Notes: generated from the sequence alone by a model not told the origin. 64,000 bases of DNA from Candidatus Methylophosphatis haderslevensis (GCA_016711925.1 JADJSA010000009.1:1-64000), one strand, 5' to 3'. Shown: positions 19,057-28,131, numbered from the stretch's first letter. Numbers and translations: made by a program.

Positions 19057-19096
19057 TGAAGATCGCCATTCCATGCGCCTTCCAGGCCGGGTGTTG
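19057..19096 (+). repeat. REP-like intergenic repeat, locus 4 (single plus core)
   Basis: AGATCGCCATTCCATGCG followed by CCTTCCAGGCCGGGTG. It lies between rsxE and nth, in a GC-rich 180-bp gap without other features. Confidence 0.6.
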
Positions 19097-19136
19097 CAAT
19101 ACGCCGTGGGCGCGTTCGATGACGCATAATTGCCCC

Positions 19137-19766
19137 ATGTCGCCGCAGAAAATCCGCGAGCTGTTCGCCCGATTCGCCGCAGCCAATCCCGAACCCAGGG
19201 GCGAGCTCGAACACGCCACGCCCTATCAGTTGCTGATCGCGGTCATCCTTTCGGCGCAGGCCACCGACAAGAGCGTCAACCTGTGCACGCGCGAACTGTT
19301 CCGCAAGGCGCCGGAGCCCGCGCACATGGTAGCCCTCGGCGAAGAGGCCGTGGCCGAGTGCATCCGCACCATCGGCTTGTATCGCAACAAGGCGAAGAAC
19401 CTGGTCGCCGCCTCGCGCCTGCTGCTCGAACGCCATGGCGGCGCGGTGCCGCAAGAGCGCGAGGCGCTCGAAGCGCTGCCCGGCGTCGGCCGTAAGACCG
19501 CGAACGTGGTGCTCAACATCGCCTTCGGCCAACCGACCATCGCGGTCGACACCCACATCTTCCGCCTCGGCAACCGCACCGGCCTGGCGCCGGGCAGCGA
19601 CGTGCTCGAAGTCGAGCAGAAGCTCCTGAAGGCGGTGCCGCCACAATACCGCCTGCATGCGCATCACTGGCTGATCCTGCATGGCCGCTACGTGTGCAAG
19701 GCGCGCAAGCCGGATTGCGCCGCCTGCCTGATCCGCGACCTGTGCCACTACCCCGCCAAGGACTGA
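19137..19766 (+). CDS. nth: Endonuclease III
   Basis: 209 residues, the normal size. It is a base-excision repair glycosylase/AP lyase for oxidised pyrimidines. The helix-hairpin-helix LPGVGRKTANVVL includes the catalytic Lys, VDTHIFR includes the catalytic Asp, and the C-terminal 4Fe-4S loop reads CKARKPDCAACLIRDLC with the C-x6-C-x2-C-x5-C spacing. The start at 19137 gives the normal N-terminus (MSPQKIRELFARFA). The rsx-nth neighbourhood is conserved in many Proteobacteria. Confidence 0.97.
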   Translation: MSPQKIRELFARFAAANPEPRGELEHATPYQLLIAVILSAQATDKSVNLCTRELFRKAPEPAHMVALGEEAVAECIRTIGLYRNKAKNLVAASRLLLERHGGAVPQEREALEALPGVGRKTANVVLNIAFGQPTIAVDTHIFRLGNRTGLAPGSDVLEVEQKLLKAVPPQYRLHAHHWLILHGRYVCKARKPDCAACLIRDLCHYPAKD

Positions 19767-19774
19767 GCGCCACC

Positions 19775-20866
19775 ATGCCGATTGCCGTTGCCACAGCGCT
19801 GATCCGGGGACTCGATCCGCTGCCCGAACTTGCCGTCAGTGCCGTCAGCCTTGCCCTGGAGCGCGCGCGGCTGGCGCATCCGCACAGCGTCGTGCTGTTC
19901 CTCAGCAGCGAGTTCGTACACAGCGCGCATGGTGCGCTCGCCGCCGCATCGCGCGCCGCCAACTGCCTCAACGTCTGGGGCTGCACAGCACCCGGCCTGC
20001 TGACGGAGCAGGATGCGTCGATCGACGAGCCGGCCGCCTGCGCGATGGTGATCGGCGAAGGTCTCGCCCTCGGCCCGCCCGGCGCGGGGGATGCCGCCCG
20101 CCTTTCGCTTGCGGTGCCGAGCGCGGCAACGCCGATCTGGCTGAGCGGGCCGGGTGGGCGCTTCGGCCTGATCTCCACCGACGCCGGCGCGCAACAACCC
20201 GGGCGTGTCTGGGCCCACGGTGCGAACCAGGCGGAAGGCCGGGCCAGCGCGAGTTTCAACGGTGCCCGGACGATGGTCGGCGTGGCGCGCGGCATCCGCG
20301 CGCTGAGCGAGGCCCAGTCGATCGACGCGGTCGACGGCTACGACCTGCTGCGCCTGAACAACCAGTTCGCGTACAACAGCCTGCTGCGCGCGCTACCGCC
20401 CGACCTGCGCGAAGCCGAACGCCTGCCGCTCAATCAACTGTTCGCCGGCGAAGTGACGGAATCCGGCGACGATGCCATCGCGCGCGGGCGCTATCGCGTG
20501 CTGCCGCTGATTTCGGTCAATCACGACGACCGCTCGGTGACGCTCGGGCAGCGGCTCAAGCCCGGCAGCCGGCTGTTCTGGGGCATGCGATCGACGATCG
20601 GCGCCGAGGAAGACATGCGCCGGATGGTCGACCTGCTGGCGCTCGACGGCGGCGGCGCAACGCCCGATTTGGGCGTCATGTTTTCCTGCATGGGCCGCGG
20701 CCCGTACTTCTACGGCGGCGAAGATCGCGACCTTGCCATCGTGCGCAGCCGCTACCCCGGCATGCCGCTGATAGGCGCCTACGGCGCCGGCCAGATCGCG
20801 CCGCTCTACGAAGGCAATGCGCTGATCCAGAACAGCGCGCTGCTGGCCCTGGTGAGCGCAAAATGA
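19775..20866 (+). CDS. FIST-domain signal transduction protein
   Basis: 363 residues with a FIST_N part (~20-205) and FIST_C part (~215-345), recognisable from NCLNVWGCTAPGLLTEQD and LGVMFSCMGRGPYFYGGEDR. FIST domains are thought to bind small ligands such as amino acids and are usually fused to signalling modules. Here the protein stands alone, cytoplasmic, without a signal peptide or kinase part. It starts 8 bp after nth and its stop overlaps the next gene (ATGA), so it may be co-transcribed with both. The ligand and partner are unknown. Confidence 0.85.
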   Translation: MPIAVATALIRGLDPLPELAVSAVSLALERARLAHPHSVVLFLSSEFVHSAHGALAAASRAANCLNVWGCTAPGLLTEQDASIDEPAACAMVIGEGLALGPPGAGDAARLSLAVPSAATPIWLSGPGGRFGLISTDAGAQQPGRVWAHGANQAEGRASASFNGARTMVGVARGIRALSEAQSIDAVDGYDLLRLNNQFAYNSLLRALPPDLREAERLPLNQLFAGEVTESGDDAIARGRYRVLPLISVNHDDRSVTLGQRLKPGSRLFWGMRSTIGAEEDMRRMVDLLALDGGGATPDLGVMFSCMGRGPYFYGGEDRDLAIVRSRYPGMPLIGAYGAGQIAPLYEGNALIQNSALLALVSAK

Positions 20867-21294
20867 TCTACAACCCGACGCGCGAACAGGCGCGCCAGTT
20901 CTTCATCGAGGCCTGGCGCAAGCACCGCGAGCGCCTGCCGCTGACCGAACTGGAAGTGATCGCCGCCGACCTGATCGATCATCACCCCGAGTACCACGCG
21001 CTGATGGAAGACCCGGACTCGGCGCTGGACCGCGACTGGACGCCGGAGATGGGGCAGACCAATCCGTTCCTGCATCTGTCGCTGCACCTGGCGATCGAGG
21101 AGCAATTGTCGATCGACCAGCCGCACGGCTTGCGCGGCGCATTCGAAGCGCATTTTTCGCGCCTGGGCGACCGCCACCAGGCGCTGCACATCGTGCTCGA
21201 CGCGCTGGCGGAAACGGTCTGGCGCGCTCAACGCGACGGCGCGCCGCCGGACGGCCCTGCCTATGTCGAACGGGTACGCCGCGGCAAACCCTGA
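20863..21294 (+). CDS. DUF1841 family protein
   Basis: 143 residues, wholly matching a small conserved family of Beta- and Gammaproteobacteria (MIYNPTREQARQFFIEAW at the start; HPEYHALMEDPD and QTNPFLHLSLHLAIEEQ in the middle). No membrane segment or signal peptide is seen. The conserved His/Asp/Glu residues hint at an enzyme or metal site, but no function is known. The start overlaps the end of the FIST gene. Confidence 0.88.
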   Translation: MIYNPTREQARQFFIEAWRKHRERLPLTELEVIAADLIDHHPEYHALMEDPDSALDRDWTPEMGQTNPFLHLSLHLAIEEQLSIDQPHGLRGAFEAHFSRLGDRHQALHIVLDALAETVWRAQRDGAPPDGPAYVERVRRGKP

Positions 21295-21447
21295 TTGCGT
21301 CGCCTGCGCCACCCGTTGGCGCTGCAATGCGGCCGTCGACGCGCCCACGCCCGACCGATGCGCGCTCGAGGCTATACTGCGGCCCATCCGCCGCTCGCCT
21401 GGCGGGCGGGTTTTTGCTGCCACTCGAATCGGAGCGCACCATCGAAC

Positions 21448-21849
21448 ATGACGAACAAGCGTAGCCCATCGCCGACCAGGACGCCCGGCCGCCAATCGGC
21501 CGAGGCACTTCGCAACGGCCTGCTGGAGATCGCGCCCAAGGGAGAACGGCAGGTTTTCTGGGGAACCCTGACGCAAACACCCGACCGCATGCTGCTCGAA
21601 CAAGCGGACGGCAGGAGCGTTTCCGTCGTGTGCTTTGGCGCCGACGCTCCGTATGCGCTGGATCGACAGGCAGTCTCGGTGATCGGCCACCTGGCCGAAC
21701 CGGAGCGCGGCGACCCGCACATCATCGCAGAGAGAATCGTTCCACATGCGGCAGTGGCGGTGCGCGCCTACGAACTGCACCAGTCCGCCCCCGGCAGTTC
21801 GCCGTTTGAAAACTGGCTGCGTGCCGAGCACGAACTGCTCGGCCTCTGA
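21448..21849 (+). CDS. Conserved protein with C-terminal DUF2934-like segment
   Basis: 133 residues. The middle (RQVFWGTLTQTPDRMLLEQ) has no assignment I recognise. The end, VRAYELHQSAPGSSPFENW followed by LRAEHELLGL, resembles DUF2934, a short motif in many bacterial proteins of unknown role. The start at 21448 is the first ATG after a 150-bp gap; the frame is open further upstream but without similarity. A hairpin downstream separates it from the convergent cytochrome genes. Confidence 0.65.
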   Translation: MTNKRSPSPTRTPGRQSAEALRNGLLEIAPKGERQVFWGTLTQTPDRMLLEQADGRSVSVVCFGADAPYALDRQAVSVIGHLAEPERGDPHIIAERIVPHAAVAVRAYELHQSAPGSSPFENWLRAEHELLGL

Positions 21850-21921
21850 AGCGAACAGGCCGCGCGGCGCCGTCGGGTGCCGCAAGTCGGGCGCCGCCGC
21901 CTGACGCGGGTAATCCGGCGC

Positions 21922-21947
21922 AAAAAGGGGCCGGCAACGCCGGCCCC
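21922..21947 (-). terminator. Rho-independent terminator
   Basis: Arms GGGGCCGGC and GCCGGCCCC with a three-base loop. On the minus strand the stem is followed by TTTTT, so it best serves the cytochrome/molybdenum-hydroxylase operon that ends at 21968. It also sits just beyond the convergent DUF2934-like gene. Confidence 0.85.
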
Positions 21948-21967
21948 GTTCCCTGGTTCGCGACGAC

Positions 21968-22291
21968 TCAGCGTTTTACCATCAGGCTCCCGCCCTGGCT
22001 GGAGAAATACGCCGCCAGATCCTGCATGTCGGCATTGCTCAACGCGGTCACCTGGCCAGCCATGATGGCGTTCTTGCGCTTGCCCGACTTGTAGGACTTG
22101 AGCGAGTGCAGCAGGTAGTCTTCGAGTTGTCCGCCGATGCGCGGGAAGGCATCGGACTGGCTGTTGCCGTCGGCGCCATGGCAGGCCGCGCAGGCCGCCG
22201 ATTTCTCCTTGCCCTTGGCCGCGTCGCCGGCAAATGCCGGCGACGCGGCCAGCGCCGCAGCGATTGCCAGGACGATCAAACTGTTCTTCAT
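21968..22291 (-). CDS. Small c-type cytochrome (class I)
   Basis: 107 residues with a Sec signal peptide (cleavage near SPAFAGD), one haem site CAACH in SAACAACHGADGNS and a distal Met in AIMAGQV. It resembles the cytochrome c553/c4-half family, a periplasmic one-electron carrier. The start at 22291 is preferred over the ATG two codons upstream because the GGGGG ribosome site needs that spacing. It is 11 bp after a related cytochrome gene, apparently a tandem duplication, and last of the molybdenum hydroxylase operon, for which it is a likely electron acceptor. Confidence 0.9.
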   Translation of the reverse strand: MKNSLIVLAIAAALAASPAFAGDAAKGKEKSAACAACHGADGNSQSDAFPRIGGQLEDYLLHSLKSYKSGKRKNAIMAGQVTALSNADMQDLAAYFSSQGGSLMVKR

Positions 22292-22302
22292 GGTCATCCC
22301 CC

Positions 22303-22623
22303 TCACTTCTTGTCGGCGTAGTAGGCCGCGAGATCCGCCATGTCCTTCTCGGACAGCGATTCGGCGATACCGCGCATGCTCGGATGATCGCGCTCGCCGC
22401 TCTTGTACTGCTTGAGCGCCGCGACGATGTACGCCGCATGCTGGCCGCCGATCTTGGGCACGTGGTAGACCTCGGGAAATGTGGTGCGATAGCCGGGAAT
22501 GCCATGGCAGCCGACGCACATGGAAATCTTGCTCTTCGCCGCATCGGCACTGCCTTCGGCCGCCAGGCCCGGCAGGCTCGCCGCGCCCAGTAGCGTCAGC
22601 GTCAGGAGTTTCACACGGTTCAT
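22303..22623 (-). CDS. Small c-type cytochrome (class I)
   Basis: 106 residues. Signal peptide MNRVKLLTLTLLGAASLPG with cleavage near LAAEG, haem site CVGCH in SMCVGCHGIPGYR, and a likely axial Met in HPSMRGIAES. It is a paralogue of the next gene downstream (shared ADLAAYxxxK-type ending and KIGGQHAAYI versus RIGGQLEDYL). It is periplasmic and probably accepts electrons from the periplasmic molybdenum hydroxylase encoded upstream in the same direction. Confidence 0.9.
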   Translation of the reverse strand: MNRVKLLTLTLLGAASLPGLAAEGSADAAKSKISMCVGCHGIPGYRTTFPEVYHVPKIGGQHAAYIVAALKQYKSGERDHPSMRGIAESLSEKDMADLAAYYADKK

Positions 22624-22708
22624 CTGTTGTCTCGCTCTATCGGTGTGGAAGTGCGGTAGCGCCAGTTGGCGTCGCCGGCCCGCCGACTGCCGCCAAAGTG
22701 CGCTGATT

Positions 22709-23314
22709 CTAGCCGAGCGGGGTAGGCGCGTCAAAGCACGGCAGGCGGGCGAGATCGCTCTCGCTATCGACATCGACCAGCACGCCGGGGTCGTCGACCG
22801 CAATCAAGGTCAGGCAACCGGGGTGCGCATCGATCACGTCGCGCCCGCCGCGCTCGCCGGTCAGCCTGCTCAGGGTGCCGAACCACTCGCCGGCAAATCC
22901 GACCGGATGGCCGCGCCTGCCGCCATGCGCCGGGGCGGCGATCGAGGCGCCGCCACGCAGCGCGGCGGCGACAGCCGCCATGCTCGTGGCATCGATGGCC
23001 GGCATGTCCCCCAGCGCGACCAGCCAGCCGCCCGCCTCCGGCGTCGCACTGACCGCCGCCGCAAGGCTTGCCCCCATGCCGCGTTCGGCATCCCGGGCGA
23101 CGATCAGATCGAGACCCGCCGCGCGCAACCGTTCGCCCAGTTCGCCGCTGCTTTGCGGCCCGACCACCGCCAGCGCGCGGTCGCAGACTGCAAGCAGCTT
23201 GGCGGCGGCAATCTCGGCCATCGAGAGGCCGCCGTGTGCCATCCGCAGCAGTTTGTCGGCGCCGAATCGCCGGCTGCGGCCGGCGGCAAGCAGGACGCCG
23301 ACGATAGTCCGCAT
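22709..23314 (-). CDS. mocA: MobA/MocA-type nucleotidyltransferase (molybdenum cofactor cytidylyltransferase-like)
   Basis: 201 residues. The N-terminal VGVLLAAGRSRRFGADKLL is the nucleotide-binding signature of the MobA/MocA family, followed by VALGDMPAID with the metal-binding Asp. MocA-type enzymes add CMP to the molybdenum cofactor to make MCD, the form used by xanthine-oxidase-family enzymes; the gene sits among the genes for such an enzyme, which favours MocA over MobA. It is in the operon, 26 bp after xdhC. Confidence 0.85.
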   Translation of the reverse strand: MRTIVGVLLAAGRSRRFGADKLLRMAHGGLSMAEIAAAKLLAVCDRALAVVGPQSSGELGERLRAAGLDLIVARDAERGMGASLAAAVSATPEAGGWLVALGDMPAIDATSMAAVAAALRGGASIAAPAHGGRRGHPVGFAGEWFGTLSRLTGERGGRDVIDAHPGCLTLIAVDDPGVLVDVDSESDLARLPCFDAPTPLG

Positions 23315-23340
23315 CGGCTCAGGGATGCGCGAACAACGGG

Positions 23341-24345
23341 TCAGCCCGTCGCGCAGCCGTCGGCCAACGCAACATGCTGCCGCTCCACCGGCGCGACGAC
23401 GCCGCGCTTGACCGCGATGATCTCGGCGAGGATCGACACCGCGATCTCCGCTGGCGTGCGACTGCCGATGAACAGGCCGACCGGCCCGTGCAGGCGCTCG
23501 ACCTCGGCATCCGACAGATCGAAGTGCTCGCGCAAGCGCGCCTTGCGCGCGGCAGTGTTCCTGCGCGAGCCCAGCGCGCCGACGTAGAACGCCTGCGATT
23601 TGAGGGCTTCGAGCAGGGCCATGTCGTCGAGCTTCGGGTCGTGCGTCAGGGCGACGATCGCGCTATGCGGATCGGGTTGCATTGCGAGCACCGTGTCGTC
23701 AGGCATGGTGTCGACGAAGCGGGTGCCCGGCACACTCCACTCGGCCCGGTACTCTTCCCGCGGATCGCAGACGATCACCTCGAAATCGAGTGCCAGCGCC
23801 ATGCGCGCCAGCACGACCGAAAGCTGTCCGGCGCCGATGATCAGCAGGCGCCACTGCGGGCCATGGATGGCTGTCAGCCGGGAGCCGTTCCACTGCAGGG
23901 CGTCGCCGCGCCGCGCATCGGCTATCGTCACCGCGCCGCTCGCGAGGTCGACACTGCGGGCGGCCAACTGATGCGCGGCGACCCGCTGCGCGAGGTCATC
24001 GAGCAGTTGTGGGTCGGGCGCCGGTTCGATCACCAGTTCGAGCGTGCCGCCGCATGGCAGACCGAAGCGGGTGGCTTCGTCACGCGTCACGCCGTAGGTC
24101 AGCGGGAACGGCGGGCCGGCCGCAATGCGCCCGGCGCGCATGCGCTCGATCAGGTCGTCCTCGACGCAGCCGCCCGATACCGAGCCGACGATCGCGCCGT
24201 CCTCGCGCAGCGCCAGCCACGCACCGGGCGGACGCGGCGCCGAACCCCAGGTCGCGGCCACCGTCACCAGCGCGAAGCGCTTGCCGCTCGTCGCCCAGCG
24301 CCGGGCCGCGTCGAGCACCTGCAGGTCGATACTGTCCACCGTCAC
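23341..24345 (-). CDS. xdhC: XdhC family cofactor insertion/maturation protein
   Basis: 334 residues. N-terminal XdhC_CoxI domain (SVSGGCVEDDLIERMR with the conserved Cys) and C-terminal Rossmann-type domain (LLIIGAGQLSVVLARMA, then GALGSRRNTAARKARL). XdhC proteins bind the molybdenum cofactor, help sulfurate it and insert it into xanthine-oxidase-family enzymes. I take the GTG at 24345 that overlaps the stop of the large subunit (GTGA); a second GTG at 24339 is possible. The context fits a chaperone for the upstream hydroxylase. Confidence 0.88.
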   Translation of the reverse strand: MTVDSIDLQVLDAARRWATSGKRFALVTVAATWGSAPRPPGAWLALREDGAIVGSVSGGCVEDDLIERMRAGRIAAGPPFPLTYGVTRDEATRFGLPCGGTLELVIEPAPDPQLLDDLAQRVAAHQLAARSVDLASGAVTIADARRGDALQWNGSRLTAIHGPQWRLLIIGAGQLSVVLARMALALDFEVIVCDPREEYRAEWSVPGTRFVDTMPDDTVLAMQPDPHSAIVALTHDPKLDDMALLEALKSQAFYVGALGSRRNTAARKARLREHFDLSDAEVERLHGPVGLFIGSRTPAEIAVSILAEIIAVKRGVVAPVERQHVALADGCATG

Positions 24346-26564
24346 GCCTTGAGCAGATCGGACGCGATGGGCAGGCCGCGCAGGCGCTTGCCGGTCGCCG
24401 CGGCGATTGCGTTGGCCACTGCAGGCGCCAGCGGCGGTACAGCCGGTTCGCCGATACCGCTCGGGTTGGCCGCCGAGGCAACGATGTGAACCTCGACCAC
24501 CGGCATTTCGGCGATTCGAAGCAGCGGGTAATCGTGAAAATTGGTTTGCTCGACCGCGCCGTCCCTGAGCGTGATCTGGTTGTAGAGCACGGCCGACAGC
24601 GCGTAGCCAACCGAGCCTTCGACCTGCGCCTTGATGACATCCGGATTGACGGCGACGCCGCAATCGACCGCCACCACCACCCGATCCACATTGAGACTGC
24701 CGTCGGGCTTGACGGTGACCTCGGCCACCTCGGCAACAAAAGTGTGGAACGACTCATGCACCGCCACGCCCCGGCCACGCCGTTCGCCCGGCTTGCCGGG
24801 GGCCAGCGGCTTGCCCCAGCCGCCCTGCTCGGCGGCCAGCTTCAGCACGCCGGCATGGCGCGGATGCTTGCCGAGCAGCGCCATGCGGAATTCGACCGGG
24901 TCGCGGCCCGCCGCGGCCGCCAGCTCGTCGATGAAGATCTCGGTGGAAAACGCGGTGTGGGTGGAACCGACCGAGCGCCACCACAAGACCGGAACGCCGA
25001 TGTCGGCCGGGGAATGCAGATCGACCAGCAGGTTCGGAATCTGGTAGGGCAGGTTGGCCGCGCCTTCGACCGAAACCGCGTCGATGCCGTCCTTGACCAG
25101 CATCTGCTCGAACGGCGAACCGGCGACGATCGACTGGCCGACCAGCCGATGAGTCCACCCGACCGGATTGCCCTTGTCATCGAGCGCCGCCTGCAGCGCA
25201 TGGTAGAACATCGGCCGGTAATAGCCGGCACGCATGTCGTCCTCGCGCAGCCAGACCAGCTTGACCGGCGCGCTGCCGTTGATCGCCTTGACGATCTGCG
25301 CGGTCTCCAGCACGTAATCCGAATCCTTGTTGGCGCGGCTGCCGAAGCCGCCGCCGGCGTAGAGCGAATGGATGAAAACCTTCTCCGGCGCCAGGCCGAA
25401 CAGGCCCGCCACGCGCGCCTGGTCGAGCGTGTGCATCTGCTCGCCGTTCCACATTTCGCAGGTGCCATCCGGGTTCAGGCGCACCACGCAGTTCATCGGC
25501 TCCATCGCCGCATGCGCCAGGTAGGGAAATTCGAAGTTCGCCTGAATCTTGCGCGCGGCCGTGGACATCGCATTGTCGGCATCGCCGTCCTTGCGGGCGA
25601 CCAGACCGGGCGATTTGGCCAGATCCCTGTACCTGGCCATGATCTGGTCGCTGCCCAGTTTGAAGGCAGCGGATTCGTCCCACTCGACCGCCAAGGCGTC
25701 GCGCCCTTTCTTGGCGCTCCAGGTGTCCCTGGCGAGCACCGCCACACCGGTCGGGATTTGGACCACGTCGACCACGCCCTTGACCGACTTCGCCTTCGCT
25801 GCGTCGAAGGATTTCACCCGTGCGCCGAAACGCGGCGCATGGGCGACCACCGCAGTCAACATGCCGGGCAGATGAATGTCCTGCGTGAACACCGCCTTGC
25901 CGGTGGTCTTGTCCGCGCTGTCCTTGCGCGCGATGCGCTTGCCGATGAGCTTGAAATCCTTGGCCTCCTTCAACTTCACTTCACTGGGCACCGGTTGCCC
26001 GGCCGCCGCATTCGCGAGTTGGCCGAAGGTCGCCTTGCGGCCCGACGCCGCGTGGGCGAGCACGCCGTCGGCAACGCTGATCTGATTCGCGGGGACATTC
26101 CACTGCGCGGCGGCCGCGCCAACCAGCATTGCGCGGGCGGACGCTCCCGCCTTGCGCAGTTGCTCCCACGAATTGGCAATCGCCGTGCTGCCGCCAGTGC
26201 CCTGCGCCGAACCCCAGAACAGGTTGTTGTATCGTTTGGCATCGGCCGGCGCGCCTTCGACACGCACTTGCGCCCATGAGGCGTCGAGTTCCTCGGCGAC
26301 GATGGTTGCCAGCCCGGTGTAGCTGCCCTGCCCCATTTCGAGGTGCTTGGCGAACACCGTCACCGTATCGTCGGTGCCGATACGCACGAACGCGTTGGGT
26401 TCGAACGTCACGCCGCCTGGAACCTTGGCACTGGTCGCGGTTTCGGCCGACGCCGCCGGCAGATACACCGCCAGCGTGAGCCCGGCCGCTCCCTGCAGGA
26501 AGCGTCTGCGGCTTTCGTTCGCAATCCGGATTTCGTTACTCTCGGTGATCAGGGCGCGTCTCAT
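24342..26564 (-). CDS. Molybdopterin-binding subunit of a periplasmic aldehyde/isoquinoline oxidoreductase (IorB type)
   Basis: 740 residues. It begins with a twin-arginine signal (ESRRRFLQGAAGLTLAVYL), so the folded enzyme is exported by Tat. Family marks include HLEMGQGSYTGLATIVAEE, WNGEQMHTLDQARVAGLFG and the C-terminal GIGEPAVPPLAPA with the Glu expected at the Mo site. IorB-type subunits hydroxylate N-heterocycles or oxidise aldehydes using water. With the 2Fe-2S subunit upstream (ATGA overlap) and cytochromes downstream, electrons should pass Mo, 2Fe-2S, cytochrome c. The real substrate cannot be inferred. Confidence 0.9.
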   Translation of the reverse strand: MRRALITESNEIRIANESRRRFLQGAAGLTLAVYLPAASAETATSAKVPGGVTFEPNAFVRIGTDDTVTVFAKHLEMGQGSYTGLATIVAEELDASWAQVRVEGAPADAKRYNNLFWGSAQGTGGSTAIANSWEQLRKAGASARAMLVGAAAAQWNVPANQISVADGVLAHAASGRKATFGQLANAAAGQPVPSEVKLKEAKDFKLIGKRIARKDSADKTTGKAVFTQDIHLPGMLTAVVAHAPRFGARVKSFDAAKAKSVKGVVDVVQIPTGVAVLARDTWSAKKGRDALAVEWDESAAFKLGSDQIMARYRDLAKSPGLVARKDGDADNAMSTAARKIQANFEFPYLAHAAMEPMNCVVRLNPDGTCEMWNGEQMHTLDQARVAGLFGLAPEKVFIHSLYAGGGFGSRANKDSDYVLETAQIVKAINGSAPVKLVWLREDDMRAGYYRPMFYHALQAALDDKGNPVGWTHRLVGQSIVAGSPFEQMLVKDGIDAVSVEGAANLPYQIPNLLVDLHSPADIGVPVLWWRSVGSTHTAFSTEIFIDELAAAAGRDPVEFRMALLGKHPRHAGVLKLAAEQGGWGKPLAPGKPGERRGRGVAVHESFHTFVAEVAEVTVKPDGSLNVDRVVVAVDCGVAVNPDVIKAQVEGSVGYALSAVLYNQITLRDGAVEQTNFHDYPLLRIAEMPVVEVHIVASAANPSGIGEPAVPPLAPAVANAIAAATGKRLRGLPIASDLLKA

Positions 26565-27022
26565 GTCAGTGACCTCGCGGCTTCGTGAATGGCGGCGCGG
26601 ATGCGCATGTAGGTGGCACAGCGGCACAGGTTGCCGGCCATCGCCGCATCGATGTCGGCATCGCTCGGCTTGCGGTTCTGCGACAGCAGCGCGACCGCGC
26701 TCATGATCTGGCCCGACTGGCAGTAGCCGCACTGCACGACATCGAGCTTCTGCCAGGCGGCCTGCACCGCCTTGCCGACACGCCCGGCGTCGACCTTCTC
26801 GATGGTCGTCACCTTCTTGCCGGCGACCGCCGAGAGCGGCGTGGTACACGAACGCACCGGCTGGCCGTCGACAAGTACCGTGCAGGCACCGCACACCGCG
26901 ATGCCGCAAGCGTATTTGGTTCCGGTCAATTGCAGGGTATCGCGCAGCACCCACAGGAGCGGCGTATCCGGATCGGCGTCGAGGCGAGTCGATTTGCCGT
27001 TTAGGTCGATGGTTATCATCAT
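26561..27022 (-). CDS. 2Fe-2S subunit of the molybdenum hydroxylase (IorA type)
   Basis: 153 residues with both 2Fe-2S domains of the xanthine-oxidase family: plant-ferredoxin type (KYACGIAVCGACTVLVDG) and the helical domain (QCGYCQSGQIMSA and GNLCRCATY). It transfers electrons from the molybdenum centre to the acceptor. It has no signal of its own and presumably rides out with the Tat-exported large subunit. Start 27022 is the first of two adjacent ATGs after GGGAG. First gene of the operon 2Fe-2S, large subunit, xdhC, mocA, two cytochromes. Confidence 0.92.
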   Translation of the reverse strand: MMITIDLNGKSTRLDADPDTPLLWVLRDTLQLTGTKYACGIAVCGACTVLVDGQPVRSCTTPLSAVAGKKVTTIEKVDAGRVGKAVQAAWQKLDVVQCGYCQSGQIMSAVALLSQNRKPSDADIDAAMAGNLCRCATYMRIRAAIHEAARSLT

Positions 27023-27130
27023 GTCTCCCGCAAGAATCCTGGCCGGTGGAGGCGGTTGGTCCGTCCCGGCCAACGATGGTTCAATCGCTATCGTGCATCT
27101 GCATGCAAAGAGGCTGTTCCGGCAGGCTGC

Positions 27131-28114
27131 TCAGCGGTCGACGTCCACAACCAGCCGGCCGCGCACCTTGCCGGCGACGATTTCCTGCGCGGCCGGGATG
27201 GCCTCGGCCAGGCCGATCTCGCGCGTCATCGAATCGAGCAATCCGGTGTCCAGGTCGCTCGCCAGACGCACCCAGGCCAGTTCGCGGCGCGCGCGGGGAA
27301 CCGTCACGCTGTTGACGCCGTAGAGGCAAACCGCACGCAGGATGAATGGCGCAACGGTCGCCGGAAAGTCCATGCCCTGCGCCAGGCCGCAGGCGGCCAC
27401 CGCGCCTTCCGAGCGCGTCGTCGCGCAGGCGTTGGCAAGGGTATGGCTGCCGACCGAATCGACTACGCCCGCCCAGCGCTCCCTGCCGAGGGGCTTGCCC
27501 GGCGCCGACAATTCGGCACGGTCGATCACGCTGGAAGCACCGAGCGATTTCAGGTAATCCGTCTCGCCAAGGCGACCGGTGGAGGCGACAACGGTGTAGC
27601 CGAGCTTCGCCAGCAGGGCAACGGCTATCGAGCCCACGCCACCCGCCGCGCCGGTGACCAGCACCTCCCCATCGCCTGGCGCCAGCCCGTGGCGCTCCAG
27701 CGCCAGCACGCAGAGCATTGCCGTGAACCCAGCGGTGCCGATCGCGGCACCCTGGCGAACGCTGAATTGCGCCGGCAACGGCACCAGCCAGTCGCCGTTG
27801 AGCCGCGCCACCTGTGCCAATCCGCCCCAGTGCGACTCGCCCACGCCCCAGCCGTTGAGCACGACCTTGTCGCCGGGTTTCCACTTGTCATGGGCGCTTT
27901 TCTCCACGGTTCCCGCAAAATCGATTCCCGGAATCATCGGCCAGGCCCGCACGATCGGCGCCTTGCCGGTGATCGCCAGGCCGTCCTTGAAGTTGATGGT
28001 CGAGTAATCGACCCGTACCGTGACGTCGCCTTCCGGCAATCGCGCATCGTCGATTTCCGTGATGCGCGCGTCGGTGCCGGTGTCGCCCTTGCTGAGCAGG
28101 ATTGCCTTGAACAT
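27131..28114 (-). CDS. acuI: Medium-chain quinone/acrylyl-CoA reductase family protein (YhdH/AcuI)
   Basis: 327 residues, zinc-free medium-chain dehydrogenase/reductase. Typical stretches: STINFKDGLAITGKAPI, PGIDFAGTVEKS, VTGAAGGVGSIAVALLAKLG (NADPH site) and YGVNSVTVPRARRELAW. AcuI of this family reduces toxic acrylyl-CoA to propionyl-CoA with NADPH; YhdH relatives take other enones. A strong AAGGAGG ribosome site precedes the ATG at 28114. It lies 17 bp after the TetR gene in the same direction, which matches the acuR-acuI pairing known from DMSP-degrading bacteria. Substrate is inferred. Confidence 0.88.
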   Translation of the reverse strand: MFKAILLSKGDTGTDARITEIDDARLPEGDVTVRVDYSTINFKDGLAITGKAPIVRAWPMIPGIDFAGTVEKSAHDKWKPGDKVVLNGWGVGESHWGGLAQVARLNGDWLVPLPAQFSVRQGAAIGTAGFTAMLCVLALERHGLAPGDGEVLVTGAAGGVGSIAVALLAKLGYTVVASTGRLGETDYLKSLGASSVIDRAELSAPGKPLGRERWAGVVDSVGSHTLANACATTRSEGAVAACGLAQGMDFPATVAPFILRAVCLYGVNSVTVPRARRELAWVRLASDLDTGLLDSMTREIGLAEAIPAAQEIVAGKVRGRLVVDVDR

Positions 28115-28131
28115 TGCCGCCTCCTTGTCGA

